Shown: positions 21,349-30,011 of the stretch, piece by piece
Layout of the letters: each line of letters begins with the position of its first letter
Numbering within the stretch: position 1 is the first letter of the stretch
DNA from: Levilactobacillus mulengensis
Lineage (GTDB): Bacteria; Bacillota; Bacilli; Lactobacillales; Lactobacillaceae
Reading direction: 5' to 3'
Length of the DNA stretch: 50,248 bases
NCBI RefSeq assembly: GCF_003946045.1
Contig: NZ_RHNW01000019.1
Location: 1-50,248 of the forward strand
The notes under the pieces: generated by a model
Database searches by the model: none
What the model was told of the DNA's origin: nothing
What the model saw: only the letters and a program-made list of their open reading frames with translations
Translations under genes and position numbers: made by a program

Positions 21349-22710
21349 ATGAGCAAAGATATTGTGGGACTTGATGGTAACCCGTTGATTATGGACTTTA
21401 TGCAGACCAAGCAGGCACCAACGACAGGAACACGACACCCAGACCCCTTCCGCATGCAGCAACCGGGGATAGGACACCATTTGGGCAACTACGAGTTGGA
21501 GCAACTGTATCGGGGTAATTCGATGGCCCGAAACATCGTGGACATTCCCGCTGAGGATATGACCCGTAATGGCTGGCATATCAAGATGGACGACAATGCC
21601 CTAGCAGCTAAGTATGAGGCACGATTAAATGAACTGAATGCTCAGAAACGATTCAAGGACCTTTACCGATACTCACGGCTTTACCGAGCGGGGTATATTG
21701 CTATCAGTACGACCGAGAGCTGGAATTATGGACTTGAGGACCCTTTGAACCCGGACAGACTGTTGCGAATCCCATTTCTTACGGCGTTTAGCTCCAAGAA
21801 GGTCAACGAGACCAAGTTCGATGATGACGTCTTCTCACCAACTTACGGGCAAGCTCTAAGTTATCAGATCAACAACGGAACCGCTGACGTGCAAGGGTCA
21901 AATTATTATGGGGTACAGCAGGTAGATAAGTCGCGTTTGCTTCGCCAACAAGAACTGCGGTTCGAAGATGAAACGGAAGGTGTCTCGCTATTGGAGACCA
22001 TTTACGACATCTTAATGACGATGGATACAGGGCTCTACTCGGTTGGTGAGATTCTTTACGACTACGTTTTCAAAGTCTTCAAGTCTCCATCGGTTGACGA
22101 CACGAGCCCCGATAAGCTGTTGCAGGTCGGGGCGGCTGCTTCGTCCAAGTTTAGAACTGAGTCCACCGCATTAATTAGTGACAAGGACGAGTTGACCAAG
22201 GAGTCAACCAACGTCGGTGGCATTGACAGCCTACTTGATTTCTTGTGGGAATACCTTAGCGGCGCGGCCCGCATGCCTAAGTCGGTTCTTAAAGGCCAAG
22301 AGGCCGGGACACTGACTGGGGCACAGTATGATGTGATGAACTACTATAGCCGCATTGCTTCGGACCAAGAGAACAAGATGCGACCACAGCTGGAATATTT
22401 GCTCAAATTGCTTATGCGAGCCAGTGATGAGTGCGGCGGATCGCTAGACCCCGACACCGTTAACTGGTCCATCGAATTTAACCCGCTATGGTCGGTTGAT
22501 TCGCAAACCGATTCGCAGATTCGCTTAGCAAACGCTCAGGCCGACCAAATTTACATCCAGAACGGCGTACAAGGACCTGAAGAGGTTCGAGAGGCACGTT
22601 TTGGTTCCAGTGGCATGGACCCGGATGGTTCCGTTGATATGGACAGTATGAGTGATGACGAGCGCCGGGCGGTAGTTGAGGCTTATCGCAAAGAACATGG
22701 CGGTGATTAG
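21349..22710 (+). CDS. Portal protein (DUF1073/HI1409-like family)
   Basis: 453 aa. The pattern LEQLYRGNSMARNIVDIPAEDMTRNGW near residue 45-70 and SRLYRAGYI identify the DUF1073-type portal group. Forms the dodecameric DNA entry vertex. Acidic C-terminus (SVDMDSMSDDERRAVV). CAAGGAGGTGAGTG precedes the ATG. Located between terL and the minor head protein, as expected. Confidence 0.88.
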   Translation: MSKDIVGLDGNPLIMDFMQTKQAPTTGTRHPDPFRMQQPGIGHHLGNYELEQLYRGNSMARNIVDIPAEDMTRNGWHIKMDDNALAAKYEARLNELNAQKRFKDLYRYSRLYRAGYIAISTTESWNYGLEDPLNPDRLLRIPFLTAFSSKKVNETKFDDDVFSPTYGQALSYQINNGTADVQGSNYYGVQQVDKSRLLRQQELRFEDETEGVSLLETIYDILMTMDTGLYSVGEILYDYVFKVFKSPSVDDTSPDKLLQVGAAASSKFRTESTALISDKDELTKESTNVGGIDSLLDFLWEYLSGAARMPKSVLKGQEAGTLTGAQYDVMNYYSRIASDQENKMRPQLEYLLKLLMRASDECGGSLDPDTVNWSIEFNPLWSVDSQTDSQIRLANAQADQIYIQNGVQGPEEVREARFGSSGMDPDGSVDMDSMSDDERRAVVEAYRKEHGGD

Positions 22711-22712
22711 CC

Positions 22713-23540
22713 ATGAGAGTGCCACACACGCGTTATCCACTAAGAATTGAGAAATCATACGCACATACTGTCGGTAAGGCTGTAGGCCAAGTTGAGAGCA
22801 CTACACTACTGTTGCTTAAGTCAGAGGTCAAGCCAGTAATTGACCGAGGAACTGTCAACGACTCGCTTTACAACGACGACATGATCGACTGGGTTGAATC
22901 CCTAATTGACCGGTTAAAGGAGCTGATTCTTGGTTCTTTTACAGATACTGACGCGAAGCAAATGGTTGAGCGGTTTATGTCGGCTATCAACACCAGTAAT
23001 CGTGCCAACGTGTCGTCACAGATTCAGGCTCACGAGTTGGTGAAGCATGCAACGTTGCTTCCTAGTGGTAAGCCAGTAATCATGGCAATTAATCCAGTCG
23101 CAGGGGATGCGCAGCTTGACGGCTACGTCAAAGGTAAGATTGCCGAAAATGCCAGTTACATCAAGGGTATCCGCGATGATTATGCGACGAAGATTGAGCA
23201 GATTATCTACCGTGGCGTCACAAAGGGGCAGTCTTATGGTGAGATGGCGGAAGCAATCCGTCACCAAGGCAAGATGAGTCGCAATCGCGCCGCTTTCATT
23301 GCCCGGGACCAGTCCGGGACCATCTACAGTCAGATGACCCGTACTAGGCACCAATCAGCTGGAATTAACCACTTTCAATGGCGTGGAATGATGGACGAGC
23401 GTGAACGTGCCAGTCATGTGGCACGTGAAGGCATTATCTACAACTACGACACGGCTGACTTGCTACCCGGAGAAGATTATGGGTGCCGTTGTACTGGTGA
23501 TCCGGTTTTTGATGACGAATTAGATGACTCAGAAGAATAA
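22713..23540 (+). CDS. Minor head protein (Mu F/SPP1 gp7-like)
   Basis: 275 aa. The C-terminal half holds the head morphogenesis domain: AAFIARDQSGTIYSQMTRTR, INHFQWRGMMDERERASH, then DYGCRCTGDP with the conserved CRC. It joins the prohead with the portal and may influence early DNA ejection. It begins two bases after the portal stop, without a strong ribosome site, so translation is coupled. Confidence 0.87.
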   Translation: MRVPHTRYPLRIEKSYAHTVGKAVGQVESTTLLLLKSEVKPVIDRGTVNDSLYNDDMIDWVESLIDRLKELILGSFTDTDAKQMVERFMSAINTSNRANVSSQIQAHELVKHATLLPSGKPVIMAINPVAGDAQLDGYVKGKIAENASYIKGIRDDYATKIEQIIYRGVTKGQSYGEMAEAIRHQGKMSRNRAAFIARDQSGTIYSQMTRTRHQSAGINHFQWRGMMDERERASHVAREGIIYNYDTADLLPGEDYGCRCTGDPVFDDELDDSEE

Positions 23541-23562
23541 CGAAACGAAGGGAGGTGAAAGT

Positions 23563-23832
23563 ATGGCAGATACAAATTCATCTAGTGCCGCAAGTACGTC
23601 AAGCTCTGCAACACCTAGCTCTAAAATCGCTACTAGCATGTATGCTTCGAGTACGACACCAGCAGCACCAGCAACTGAGCCTAAGAGTACGGTCAAAACC
23701 GTGACCTTAAAAGAAGGCGACAAGCTATGGCGGGTTGCCACTGATGCTGGTATTTCACTGGACACACTTGTAAATATTAATGGCTTGAAGAACTACTCGG
23801 TTAAGCCCGGTAAGGTTCTGCAATTGCCATAG
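23563..23832 (+). CDS. LysM-domain small protein in head module
   Basis: 89 aa. A Ser/Thr/Ala/Pro-rich N-terminal half (about 1-45) is followed by a single LysM (about 46-89, KTVTLKEGDKLWRVATDAGI, LVNINGLKNYSVKPGKVLQL). LysM binds peptidoglycan. The start at 23563 has GGGAGGTGAAAG; the longer frame overlaps the previous gene. No signal peptide. A LysM protein among head genes is unusual; it may be a minor virion protein. Confidence 0.8.
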   Translation: MADTNSSSAASTSSSATPSSKIATSMYASSTTPAAPATEPKSTVKTVTLKEGDKLWRVATDAGISLDTLVNINGLKNYSVKPGKVLQLP

Positions 23833-23843
23833 GAGGTGATTGC

Positions 23844-24959
23844 ATGAAATTTTATGATCGTGCTGAGCTTGGCAAGTATACTGAAACGCCCGAAGGTTAC
23901 TTACATGGGGAGTTTCCCATCACAAGACCGGGTGTTTTCCCATACTTACGCCCCAATGGTCAAAATGGGGATGGCTTGTCGATGGTGGCGAAGCTCCCTG
24001 ATGAGGTTTTCTCAAAGGAAACCATCGAATCTGCCAACAATAAGCCATTGACTAATGACCACCCAAACGTGGGTGTCGATGTGCGGAACTTCAAGACATT
24101 ATCTGTAGGGATGACCGACAGTGACGCCCACGTTGAGGACAATAAGCTGGTAGTTGGGGCGACCATTACAGACCCAGACATGATTGCTCAGGTTAAGTCG
24201 GGTAAGCGGGAACTTTCTATTGGCTTCAATGCCGATGTTCCCACGGAGTCCGGGGAGTACGGCGGAGCCCAGTATGACGCCGCTCAGCGCAATATCAAAA
24301 TTAATCATATTGCTATCGTAGATAGAGGCCGCGCAGGTCATGGAATCTCAATCCATGACAGTGCGGCCTTTGTTATGGGCGATAGCGATACAAATACAGG
24401 AGGAAAACACATGGCGAATTTAATCATCGATAGCCAACAGTTCGAAGTGGACCAGCATGTTGCAGATGCCCACGACGACTTAAAGAAGCAAGTGGCCGCT
24501 AAAGAGGCTGAACTTGCAAAGCTAAAGAAGCAATTGAATGGGGCGAATGATGAAGCAGCAAGCTCTAAGAAGGAAGCCGACTCACTCAAGGGTGAACGGG
24601 ATGCCTTGAAGACTCAGCTTAAGGATGCTCAAGATAAGCAACTTGACCAAGACACCTTAGACAAGCGCATTGACGCACGGCTTGCACTTCAGACTAGCGC
24701 AGCTCGTTTTGTTGGTGATAGCTTCGACTTCAAGGGGAAGACCGACCGGGAAGTTAAGGTAGCTGCTATCAAGACCACCAATGATTCCTTCGATGAGAAG
24801 GACAAGTCCGACGACTATATCAATGCATTCTACGATTCTGCGGTTTCCTTGGCAGATAAGAAAGGGTTCACTCACACGTTGGGTGGCCAAGGTGGGAATC
24901 AAAACGAAACTGACTCGGTAGATAAGCTCAAAGGCGACCGAGCCAACGCCTACAAGTAA
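23844..24959 (+). CDS. DUF2213 prohead protease-scaffold protein
   Basis: 371 aa. Residues 1-185 match the DUF2213 maturation-protease type (KPLTNDHPNVGVDV, RELSIGFNADV, INHIAIVDRGRAG). Residues about 200-270 form a coiled coil (KKQVAAKEAELAKLKKQL), typical of scaffolds. A second strong ribosome site and ATG at 24411 produce the scaffold part alone. AGGAGGTGATTGC precedes the first ATG. Protease plus internal scaffold assemble and mature the capsid shell. Confidence 0.87.
   Translation: MKFYDRAELGKYTETPEGYLHGEFPITRPGVFPYLRPNGQNGDGLSMVAKLPDEVFSKETIESANNKPLTNDHPNVGVDVRNFKTLSVGMTDSDAHVEDNKLVVGATITDPDMIAQVKSGKRELSIGFNADVPTESGEYGGAQYDAAQRNIKINHIAIVDRGRAGHGISIHDSAAFVMGDSDTNTGGKHMANLIIDSQQFEVDQHVADAHDDLKKQVAAKEAELAKLKKQLNGANDEAASSKKEADSLKGERDALKTQLKDAQDKQLDQDTLDKRIDARLALQTSAARFVGDSFDFKGKTDREVKVAAIKTTNDSFDEKDKSDDYINAFYDSAVSLADKKGFTHTLGGQGGNQNETDSVDKLKGDRANAYK
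24411..24959 (+). CDS. Nested in-frame scaffold protein
   Basis: 182 aa, the C-terminal half of the DUF2213 protein, starting at MANLIIDSQQFEV. AGGAGG seven bases before the internal ATG is as good as any start in the operon. Nested protease/scaffold pairs are known from lambda (C/Nu3). The coiled coil occupies about residues 20-80. Separate synthesis is inferred from the ribosome site. Confidence 0.7.
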   Translation: MANLIIDSQQFEVDQHVADAHDDLKKQVAAKEAELAKLKKQLNGANDEAASSKKEADSLKGERDALKTQLKDAQDKQLDQDTLDKRIDARLALQTSAARFVGDSFDFKGKTDREVKVAAIKTTNDSFDEKDKSDDYINAFYDSAVSLADKKGFTHTLGGQGGNQNETDSVDKLKGDRANAYK

Positions 24960-24973
24960 AGGAGGGATAACTC

Positions 24974-25438
24974 ATGGGATTAATTCCACGACCACAAATG
25001 TACATGGACCCCAACATTGGGTTGGGCAAGATTGCCGACATTCGGCATACAGAAGTTGACTCAGCGGTTGCTGCAGGAGTAGTAGCTGCCGGGGCCGCCG
25101 TTCAAATGAGTTCGGGGGCTGTTACGACCGTTAGTGATGGTAAGTTCTATGGCGTTGCAGTAGCCAAGGACTACGTCGATAACTTGGATGATTCACCACA
25201 AACGTCTAAGTACAAGGCTAAGCAAATGGTTCCTGTTTTGCGTAAGGGGACCATCAACGTTGCCATCACGGCCGATGTTACGGAAGGTCAACCAGCTGCT
25301 GTTGACGGAACGACTGGGAACTTCAAGCCAGCCGCAGGCGCTGACACGATTGTGGGGACGTTTAAGACGGCGGGTAAGTTTGTTGCCGACGACGCCACTG
25401 CGGGCTCAACGGCCCAACTTCAAATTAACTTGCCATAA
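24974..25438 (+). CDS. Head decoration (capsid cement) protein
   Basis: 154 aa, low in charge, rich in Ala, Gly, Val and Thr, with strand-like repeats (AVAAGVVAAGAAVQMSSG, ITADVTEGQPAAVDGTTGNF). This resembles DUF2190-type cement proteins coded directly before the major capsid protein. AAGGAGGGATAACTC precedes the ATG. It likely trims the capsid surface and stabilises it. Confidence 0.72.
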   Translation: MGLIPRPQMYMDPNIGLGKIADIRHTEVDSAVAAGVVAAGAAVQMSSGAVTTVSDGKFYGVAVAKDYVDNLDDSPQTSKYKAKQMVPVLRKGTINVAITADVTEGQPAAVDGTTGNFKPAAGADTIVGTFKTAGKFVADDATAGSTAQLQINLP

Positions 25439-25452
25439 GGAGGCGACAGTAG

Positions 25453-26331
25453 ATGCCACAAGAATTAGCGATGATTGAAAATCGCGACTTAATCGCGATG
25501 GAAAAGACGGTGCTTAAGGCACCACAAGAAGAATTGATTGGTCGGTCACTGTTTCCGACAATTCCGGGGGTAAATCCCGGGGCAGAGACCTACGGGTACA
25601 GCCTGATGACCCGGCACGGTGCTGCCAAGGTTATTGCCAACGGGGCCGATGATTTGCCAATGGTCGACGAAGACGTTAAGCGATCTTATCAGCCAATCTA
25701 CACCATTGCCGCTGGTATTCACTTCACGTATCAGGAAGTATTTGCCGCTCAAATGGCCGGACAACCGCTTCAAACGGATAAAGCTGAAACGGTCCGCCGG
25801 GCAATCTCTGAAAAGGAAAATGACATCATCTTCAACGGGGAATCAAAGGTTGGTATCACTGGTCTGACAAACCTTGAAGGTATTCAGGCAATGAACGCTG
25901 ACAAGAAGTTTTCAGAATCTACTGGGGCAGAGATGCAAGAGACTTTGCGTAAGGCTAAGTCCTTAATCACTGTAATTCCAGGGTTCAATCAAGCACGGTT
26001 GAAGCTAGTCTTAGCACCAGCTCAGTATGAGTCCTTGAACTCACGCTACAGTGACTACGACTCTCGTACCATTCTGGAAGTCATCAAGGCCGCCGGCTGG
26101 TTTAATTCCATCGAAACAACCTCTGCTTTAGTTGGTAAGGGGTTGGATAACTCAGAATGTGCGATGATCTTTGATTCCACGGCACAGACTGGCGGTTTTT
26201 TGCTCCCTCGTGACGTCACGCAGTTCCCACAAGAAGCGCACTATCCTAACACGATTGTGCCTTATGATGAACGGACCGGTGGCCTGGTAATCAAGACGCC
26301 GTACGCCATCGTTAAGCTGTCAGGAATTTAA
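25453..26331 (+). CDS. Major capsid protein (DUF2184-type)
   Basis: 292 aa with an HK97-like layout: N-terminal arm, SLFPTIPGVNPGAETYGYS, then IFNGESKVGITGL, LKLVLAPAQYESLNSRYS and a C-terminal LPRDVTQFPQEAHYP. Fits the DUF2184 major capsid group. TAAGGAGGCGAC precedes the ATG. Position after protease/scaffold and cement gene supports the call. Confidence 0.87.
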   Translation: MPQELAMIENRDLIAMEKTVLKAPQEELIGRSLFPTIPGVNPGAETYGYSLMTRHGAAKVIANGADDLPMVDEDVKRSYQPIYTIAAGIHFTYQEVFAAQMAGQPLQTDKAETVRRAISEKENDIIFNGESKVGITGLTNLEGIQAMNADKKFSESTGAEMQETLRKAKSLITVIPGFNQARLKLVLAPAQYESLNSRYSDYDSRTILEVIKAAGWFNSIETTSALVGKGLDNSECAMIFDSTAQTGGFLLPRDVTQFPQEAHYPNTIVPYDERTGGLVIKTPYAIVKLSGI

Positions 26332-26341
26332 GGAGGACGCC

Positions 26342-26704
26342 ATGTTAGTTAAAAATAAGGGTAAATTCATTCACAACGTTGGTGGGGTGCAACTGGTCCC
26401 CGGTTCTAACCAACTCACCAAGAAGCAATCCGAAGCATTCAACGCGGCTATCAAGTCGAACAAGTTGAATGCTTTTTTAATTGAAAAGGGCACCTTATCT
26501 GCTGTTGAAGGTAAAGGTGGCAAGGACGTGCAAAGCGTTACTGACATGACCCTTGACCAAGCGCTGCCTGAAATTGCTGACACCGTATCGGTTGAGACAC
26601 TGACCAAGTGGTTAGCCGATGAACAACGCGGTGCCGGTCGTAAGAAGATGGTGGACACGTTGAAGGCTCGGATTGCTGAATTGAAGACCCCAGAAGATGA
26701 ATAG
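26342..26704 (+). CDS. Head-region protein of unknown function
   Basis: 120 aa. N-terminal strand-rich part (KGKFIHNVGGVQLVPGSNQL) and a basic helical C-terminus (LTKWLADEQRGAGRKKMVDTLKARI) resembling a Rho-N/SAP-like end. Possibly head-tail joining or DNA-contacting. AAGGAGGACGCC precedes the ATG. Confidence 0.65.
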   Translation: MLVKNKGKFIHNVGGVQLVPGSNQLTKKQSEAFNAAIKSNKLNAFLIEKGTLSAVEGKGGKDVQSVTDMTLDQALPEIADTVSVETLTKWLADEQRGAGRKKMVDTLKARIAELKTPEDE

Positions 26705-26715
26705 AGGTGGTCTAA

Positions 26716-27042
26716 GTGGATGAAGCGGATAAGAGCACCATCCAGAATGTTCGATTGATTCGGTCGGATTTATCGAAGGTAAGCGATGATACTATTCAAC
26801 TCGCGATTGATGACGCTTGGACCGAGGTTCAGAACCGCGGCTTCCCCGCACAGTATCAGGAGCAAGCATGCCGTTATCTAGCAGCAAGCCTGATCAGTCG
26901 TGAGGATGATCGTGTTTCTCTGAAGCAAGTTGGGGATTTGAAGAAGCAATATTTCAAGGGTGTCAACGCTTGGGCCGACCGGTACAAATACTTGTTGAGC
27001 CAGTTCGGTGATGGTGGCCCCCTCAGAATTGTGGTGATTTGA
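26716..27042 (+). CDS. Head-tail adaptor (DUF4054-type)
   Basis: 108 aa, helical (SKVSDDTIQLAIDDAWTEVQ, QACRYLAASLISREDDRVS). Matches the DUF4054 gp6-like adaptor that docks on the portal. GTG start at 26716 with AGAGGTGG upstream. Confidence 0.78.
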   Translation: MDEADKSTIQNVRLIRSDLSKVSDDTIQLAIDDAWTEVQNRGFPAQYQEQACRYLAASLISREDDRVSLKQVGDLKKQYFKGVNAWADRYKYLLSQFGDGGPLRIVVI

Positions 27043-27641
27043 TGGAAGATTTTGACAGAATCCCAGATGTCGAACGGGAGATGGCAGAGTTAAGTCATCT
27101 ACAGTTGCAGGTTGGGATATTTGGTGATGACGGGTCGTTTATGCAAATGATTGCGTCTGCAAACGAATACGGTGCTGATATTGAGCCGAAGAATGGTAAA
27201 TGGCTGACAATTCCCACCGAAAATGCACCCAAAGGAGCCAAGGCTCAAGACATTGAGGGCCTTTTTCGACCAAAGGACAAAAATATTCTTGCTGTCAGTG
27301 ATGGTAAAGGTGGACTTATCCCGATGTTCTATCTGGCAAAGAAAGTTCATATCCCAGAGCGTTCCTTCATTCGGTCGACTTTTGATGAAAATGTTGATGA
27401 TTGGGTTGAGTATCTTGTTGATCAAGTTATCGAGCTGGGGATGGGTGATAGCGGTATTACAGCTAGAAAAATCATGGAATCTTTAGGTAATCGCATTCAA
27501 CGGAGTATCGTGCAAAAAATACGCTCCATTGAATCACCTGCCAATTCCCCCATAACTATTGCTCGTAAAGGTTCTAACTCACCACTGGAAGATACAGGTC
27601 ATCTTATTGATGCTGTGAGATATAAGGTGGTGAACGTCTGA
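27042..27641 (+). CDS. Neck/tail morphogenesis protein
   Basis: 199 aa. Segments LQLQVGIFGDD, MIASANEYGADI, IPERSFIRSTFDEN and a C-terminal SPLEDTGHLIDAVRYKV fit HK97 gp10/virion-morphogenesis-type tail completion proteins. The ATG at 27042 shares a base with the preceding stop; a TTG three bases earlier is an alternative. Confidence 0.7.
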   Translation: MEDFDRIPDVEREMAELSHLQLQVGIFGDDGSFMQMIASANEYGADIEPKNGKWLTIPTENAPKGAKAQDIEGLFRPKDKNILAVSDGKGGLIPMFYLAKKVHIPERSFIRSTFDENVDDWVEYLVDQVIELGMGDSGITARKIMESLGNRIQRSIVQKIRSIESPANSPITIARKGSNSPLEDTGHLIDAVRYKVVNV

Positions 27642-28015
27642 TGTATGAAGAGTTTGCCGACATGCTAGTGGAATTTGGAATCCCACTGCTAGTGTATCTA
27701 CCTGCCAATGGCGAGGGTGGTCACTTAGAGCATGGAACTTGGGTTAAGGACCCTGAATCGCCACCAGTTGAGGTCAGTGAGCCACTGGTGGTGCCATCCA
27801 AGACATCACTGTACAGCATGGAGGTTCAGCATAACGCGGGTGGGGAGACGCAATCTTACGATGCTGTTTGGTATTCAACGATGGAGGCCGCTAAGGGAAC
27901 AGTTGTTGAAAATAAGCGGACCGGTCGAAAATACGTTGTTGACCACGAGCGGGATTATACGGATTACTCTGACGTGCACGAGTACGACCTGAAGGGGGCA
28001 AGTAACCATGACTGA
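27641..28015 (+). CDS. Head-closure/connector-type protein
   Basis: 124 aa, strand-rich, with PSKTSLYSMEVQHN and KRTGRKYVVDHERDYTDYS. No exact family identified; position between adaptor genes and the neck terminator suggests head completion. Overlaps its neighbours by one and eight bases. Confidence 0.6.
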   Translation: MYEEFADMLVEFGIPLLVYLPANGEGGHLEHGTWVKDPESPPVEVSEPLVVPSKTSLYSMEVQHNAGGETQSYDAVWYSTMEAAKGTVVENKRTGRKYVVDHERDYTDYSDVHEYDLKGASNHD

Positions 28016-28478
28016 CGGTTCTTTTGAGTATGGAGAACTAGCCGACGTTCTAATAGATGAAGTTAAGTCTTTAGTGGGATGTGACCTAGTTGAACAGGAT
28101 TTTTCTGGGCCGCAACGCGCTTACCCTTTCTTCACTTATAAGATCACTACGCCTTACATCAAGGACATGGAGCAAATGAATAACGGCGAGATGTTCGATT
28201 TGACGGTCTCAATGACTTGCTGTAGTGACAACAGCATTAAGGCTCAATACCTCGCTATGAAGCTCTTTAAGAATCTCAAATCTGATAACGTGCGTCGCAA
28301 ACTTCGAACGGATCACGATATCGTCATTGCCGATGTTGATTCTTTCGACAACCGAAGCGTTTTTCAGTCCGTCAATTATGAACGGCGCGTTGGGTTTGAT
28401 TTACACCTTCGAGTAGTGGATGGCTTCCATGAAGATATTCCAACCATCGATAAGATTAACTTAGACAATACAAATTAA
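28008..28478 (+). CDS. Neck/tail terminator-like protein
   Basis: 156 aa. PFFTYKITTPYIK, EMFDLTVSMTCCSDN, and RRVGFDLHLRVVD resemble gp12-like neck terminator proteins of contractile-tailed phages. It would cap the tail tube before head joining. Precedes the sheath gene directly. Confidence 0.7.
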   Translation: MTDGSFEYGELADVLIDEVKSLVGCDLVEQDFSGPQRAYPFFTYKITTPYIKDMEQMNNGEMFDLTVSMTCCSDNSIKAQYLAMKLFKNLKSDNVRRKLRTDHDIVIADVDSFDNRSVFQSVNYERRVGFDLHLRVVDGFHEDIPTIDKINLDNTN

Positions 28479-28490
28479 GGAGGTAGCTAA

Positions 28491-29528
28491 ATGACTGTAG
28501 CTACGAAGATTGGTGACATCACTGTTACGATCGATGTCAACCACCCGGTAATCCCTGTTGGGTTAGGGGTCCCGGGTCTTTTTATTAAGGGAGATGCCCA
28601 GAATGATCAAGTTTATTCAAGTCTGGACGCCTTAGAAATTGATTACGCAGAAGGCACTGATATCTACAAGGTAGCAGCTGCTTACTACGCACAACCGAAC
28701 GCGGGGACCACTATCGAAGTGATCACCTACACAGAATCTACAACCGACACGGAAACCAAGGCAACAACGGGTGGAATTTCCGCCGCCGCTGCGGCTTACT
28801 TCTTTAGCGTTTGGCATTTTGCCGTTGTTATCGGTGACAATGACGCGGATCAGCTGGAACTTAGCAACTACATCGAAGAACAGAACTTTAAGTTCTTAGT
28901 TGCGGAGTTCCCCACGCCTGACGCAGCGAAGGCTTACACCAATAAGCGGACCATTAACCTCATTCATAAGGCCACGACGGATAACTTTCCAGTGGCCTTT
29001 TTAGGTCGAGTAGCTAACCAGACGGTCGGTTCCGTGACGTGGAAAGGCAAGGGCGATTTAGTAGGTGTTGAAACTGACGACTTATCTTATCCCGAGTATG
29101 CAGCAATTGAGGCGGCTCATGGTATTTGCTATGTAGTCAAGGGGACTAAGGCCGTTAGCTCTAATGGCTGGACAGCTTCCGGAGACTGGATCGATGTTCT
29201 GCATGGTAGTGATTGGGTCAAGGTCAATATTGAGTCAGCACTCCAAGACTTGTTGAACACGCAAGATAAGATCACTTTCGATGATCTTGGATTTGCTCAA
29301 CTTCAAGCAGTTGTTGAGAAGGTTCTCTCTACAGCCTATGCCAACGGGATTATTGCTTACAATGCCACAACTAAGGCAGCGGACTATTCAGTTACGGCTG
29401 ATAAGTATGCCGACCTGTCTGTTGAGGACATCAAGAATCGTCAATACAACGGGATTCACTGGTCTTACACGCCTGCGGATGCTGTGCATGGCATGAAGGT
29501 CGGCGGGACTCTCGATTTTCCATACTAA
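28491..29528 (+). CDS. Tail sheath protein (DUF3383-type)
   Basis: 345 aa. VNHPVIPVGLGVPGLFIK, GTTIEVITYTE, FKFLVAEFPTPDAAKAY and C-terminal YNGIHWSYTPADAVHGMKVGG match DUF3383 sheath-like proteins. The contractile sheath drives the tube through the cell envelope. TAAGGAGGTAGCTAA precedes the ATG. This gene makes the phage a myovirus-type. Confidence 0.87.
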   Translation: MTVATKIGDITVTIDVNHPVIPVGLGVPGLFIKGDAQNDQVYSSLDALEIDYAEGTDIYKVAAAYYAQPNAGTTIEVITYTESTTDTETKATTGGISAAAAAYFFSVWHFAVVIGDNDADQLELSNYIEEQNFKFLVAEFPTPDAAKAYTNKRTINLIHKATTDNFPVAFLGRVANQTVGSVTWKGKGDLVGVETDDLSYPEYAAIEAAHGICYVVKGTKAVSSNGWTASGDWIDVLHGSDWVKVNIESALQDLLNTQDKITFDDLGFAQLQAVVEKVLSTAYANGIIAYNATTKAADYSVTADKYADLSVEDIKNRQYNGIHWSYTPADAVHGMKVGGTLDFPY

Positions 29529-29542
29529 AGGGGTGATAAATA

Positions 29543-29941
29543 ATGGCTAAATGGAATTACGATGCAACTGATGTCAAGGTCATTGCTGATAATGAACCGA
29601 TGTACGGGTATCAGCCCGGCGATATGGTCTCCGGTGAACGAGCCAACAACACCGAAGATTATGATGTTGATGCTCAAGGCTGGGGTGTTTTTAGTACAAA
29701 TAATGATATTCATGGAACTATCACGATTAACTTGTCTGCTGGTTCACCAGCAAACCTTAAGTTGATGGCTCTCGCTAATGCTCATAAAGAATTTACGTTG
29801 AGTGTTACGACGCCACACGAACGGGTTTACTCGAATCAGGCCAAAATCCAAAAGGTACCATCATTTGGTGCGGGGACCAAGACCGGCGTTAAAGCATGGG
29901 TAATCTTGTGCATTGACTACAACGATGAAATGAACGAATAA
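29543..29941 (+). CDS. Tail tube protein (DUF3277-type)
   Basis: 132 aa, strand-rich (DVKVIADNEPMYGY, GTITINLSAGSPANLKLM, FTLSVTTPHERVYSNQAKI). Fits the DUF3277 tube protein encoded after DUF3383 sheaths. AAGGGGTGATAAATA precedes the ATG. A terminator follows at once, so this gene and the sheath may be expressed at a higher level than the genes behind. Confidence 0.83.
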   Translation: MAKWNYDATDVKVIADNEPMYGYQPGDMVSGERANNTEDYDVDAQGWGVFSTNNDIHGTITINLSAGSPANLKLMALANAHKEFTLSVTTPHERVYSNQAKIQKVPSFGAGTKTGVKAWVILCIDYNDEMNE

Positions 29942-29947
29942 AACTAG

Positions 29948-29979
29948 ACGCTTAGGGTTCGACTCCCTGAGCGTTTTTT
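29948..29979 (+). terminator. Intrinsic terminator inside the late operon
   Basis: ACGCTTAGGG pairs with CCCTGAGCGT (29948-29957 with 29965-29974, one G-T) around TTCGACT, followed by six T. Between tube and chaperone genes it would partly uncouple their expression. The loop GGG-TTCGACT-CCC imitates a tRNA T-arm. Confidence 0.8.
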
Positions 29980-30011
29980 GTACCAAAAATTTATATAAAG
30001 GGTGATTACAA

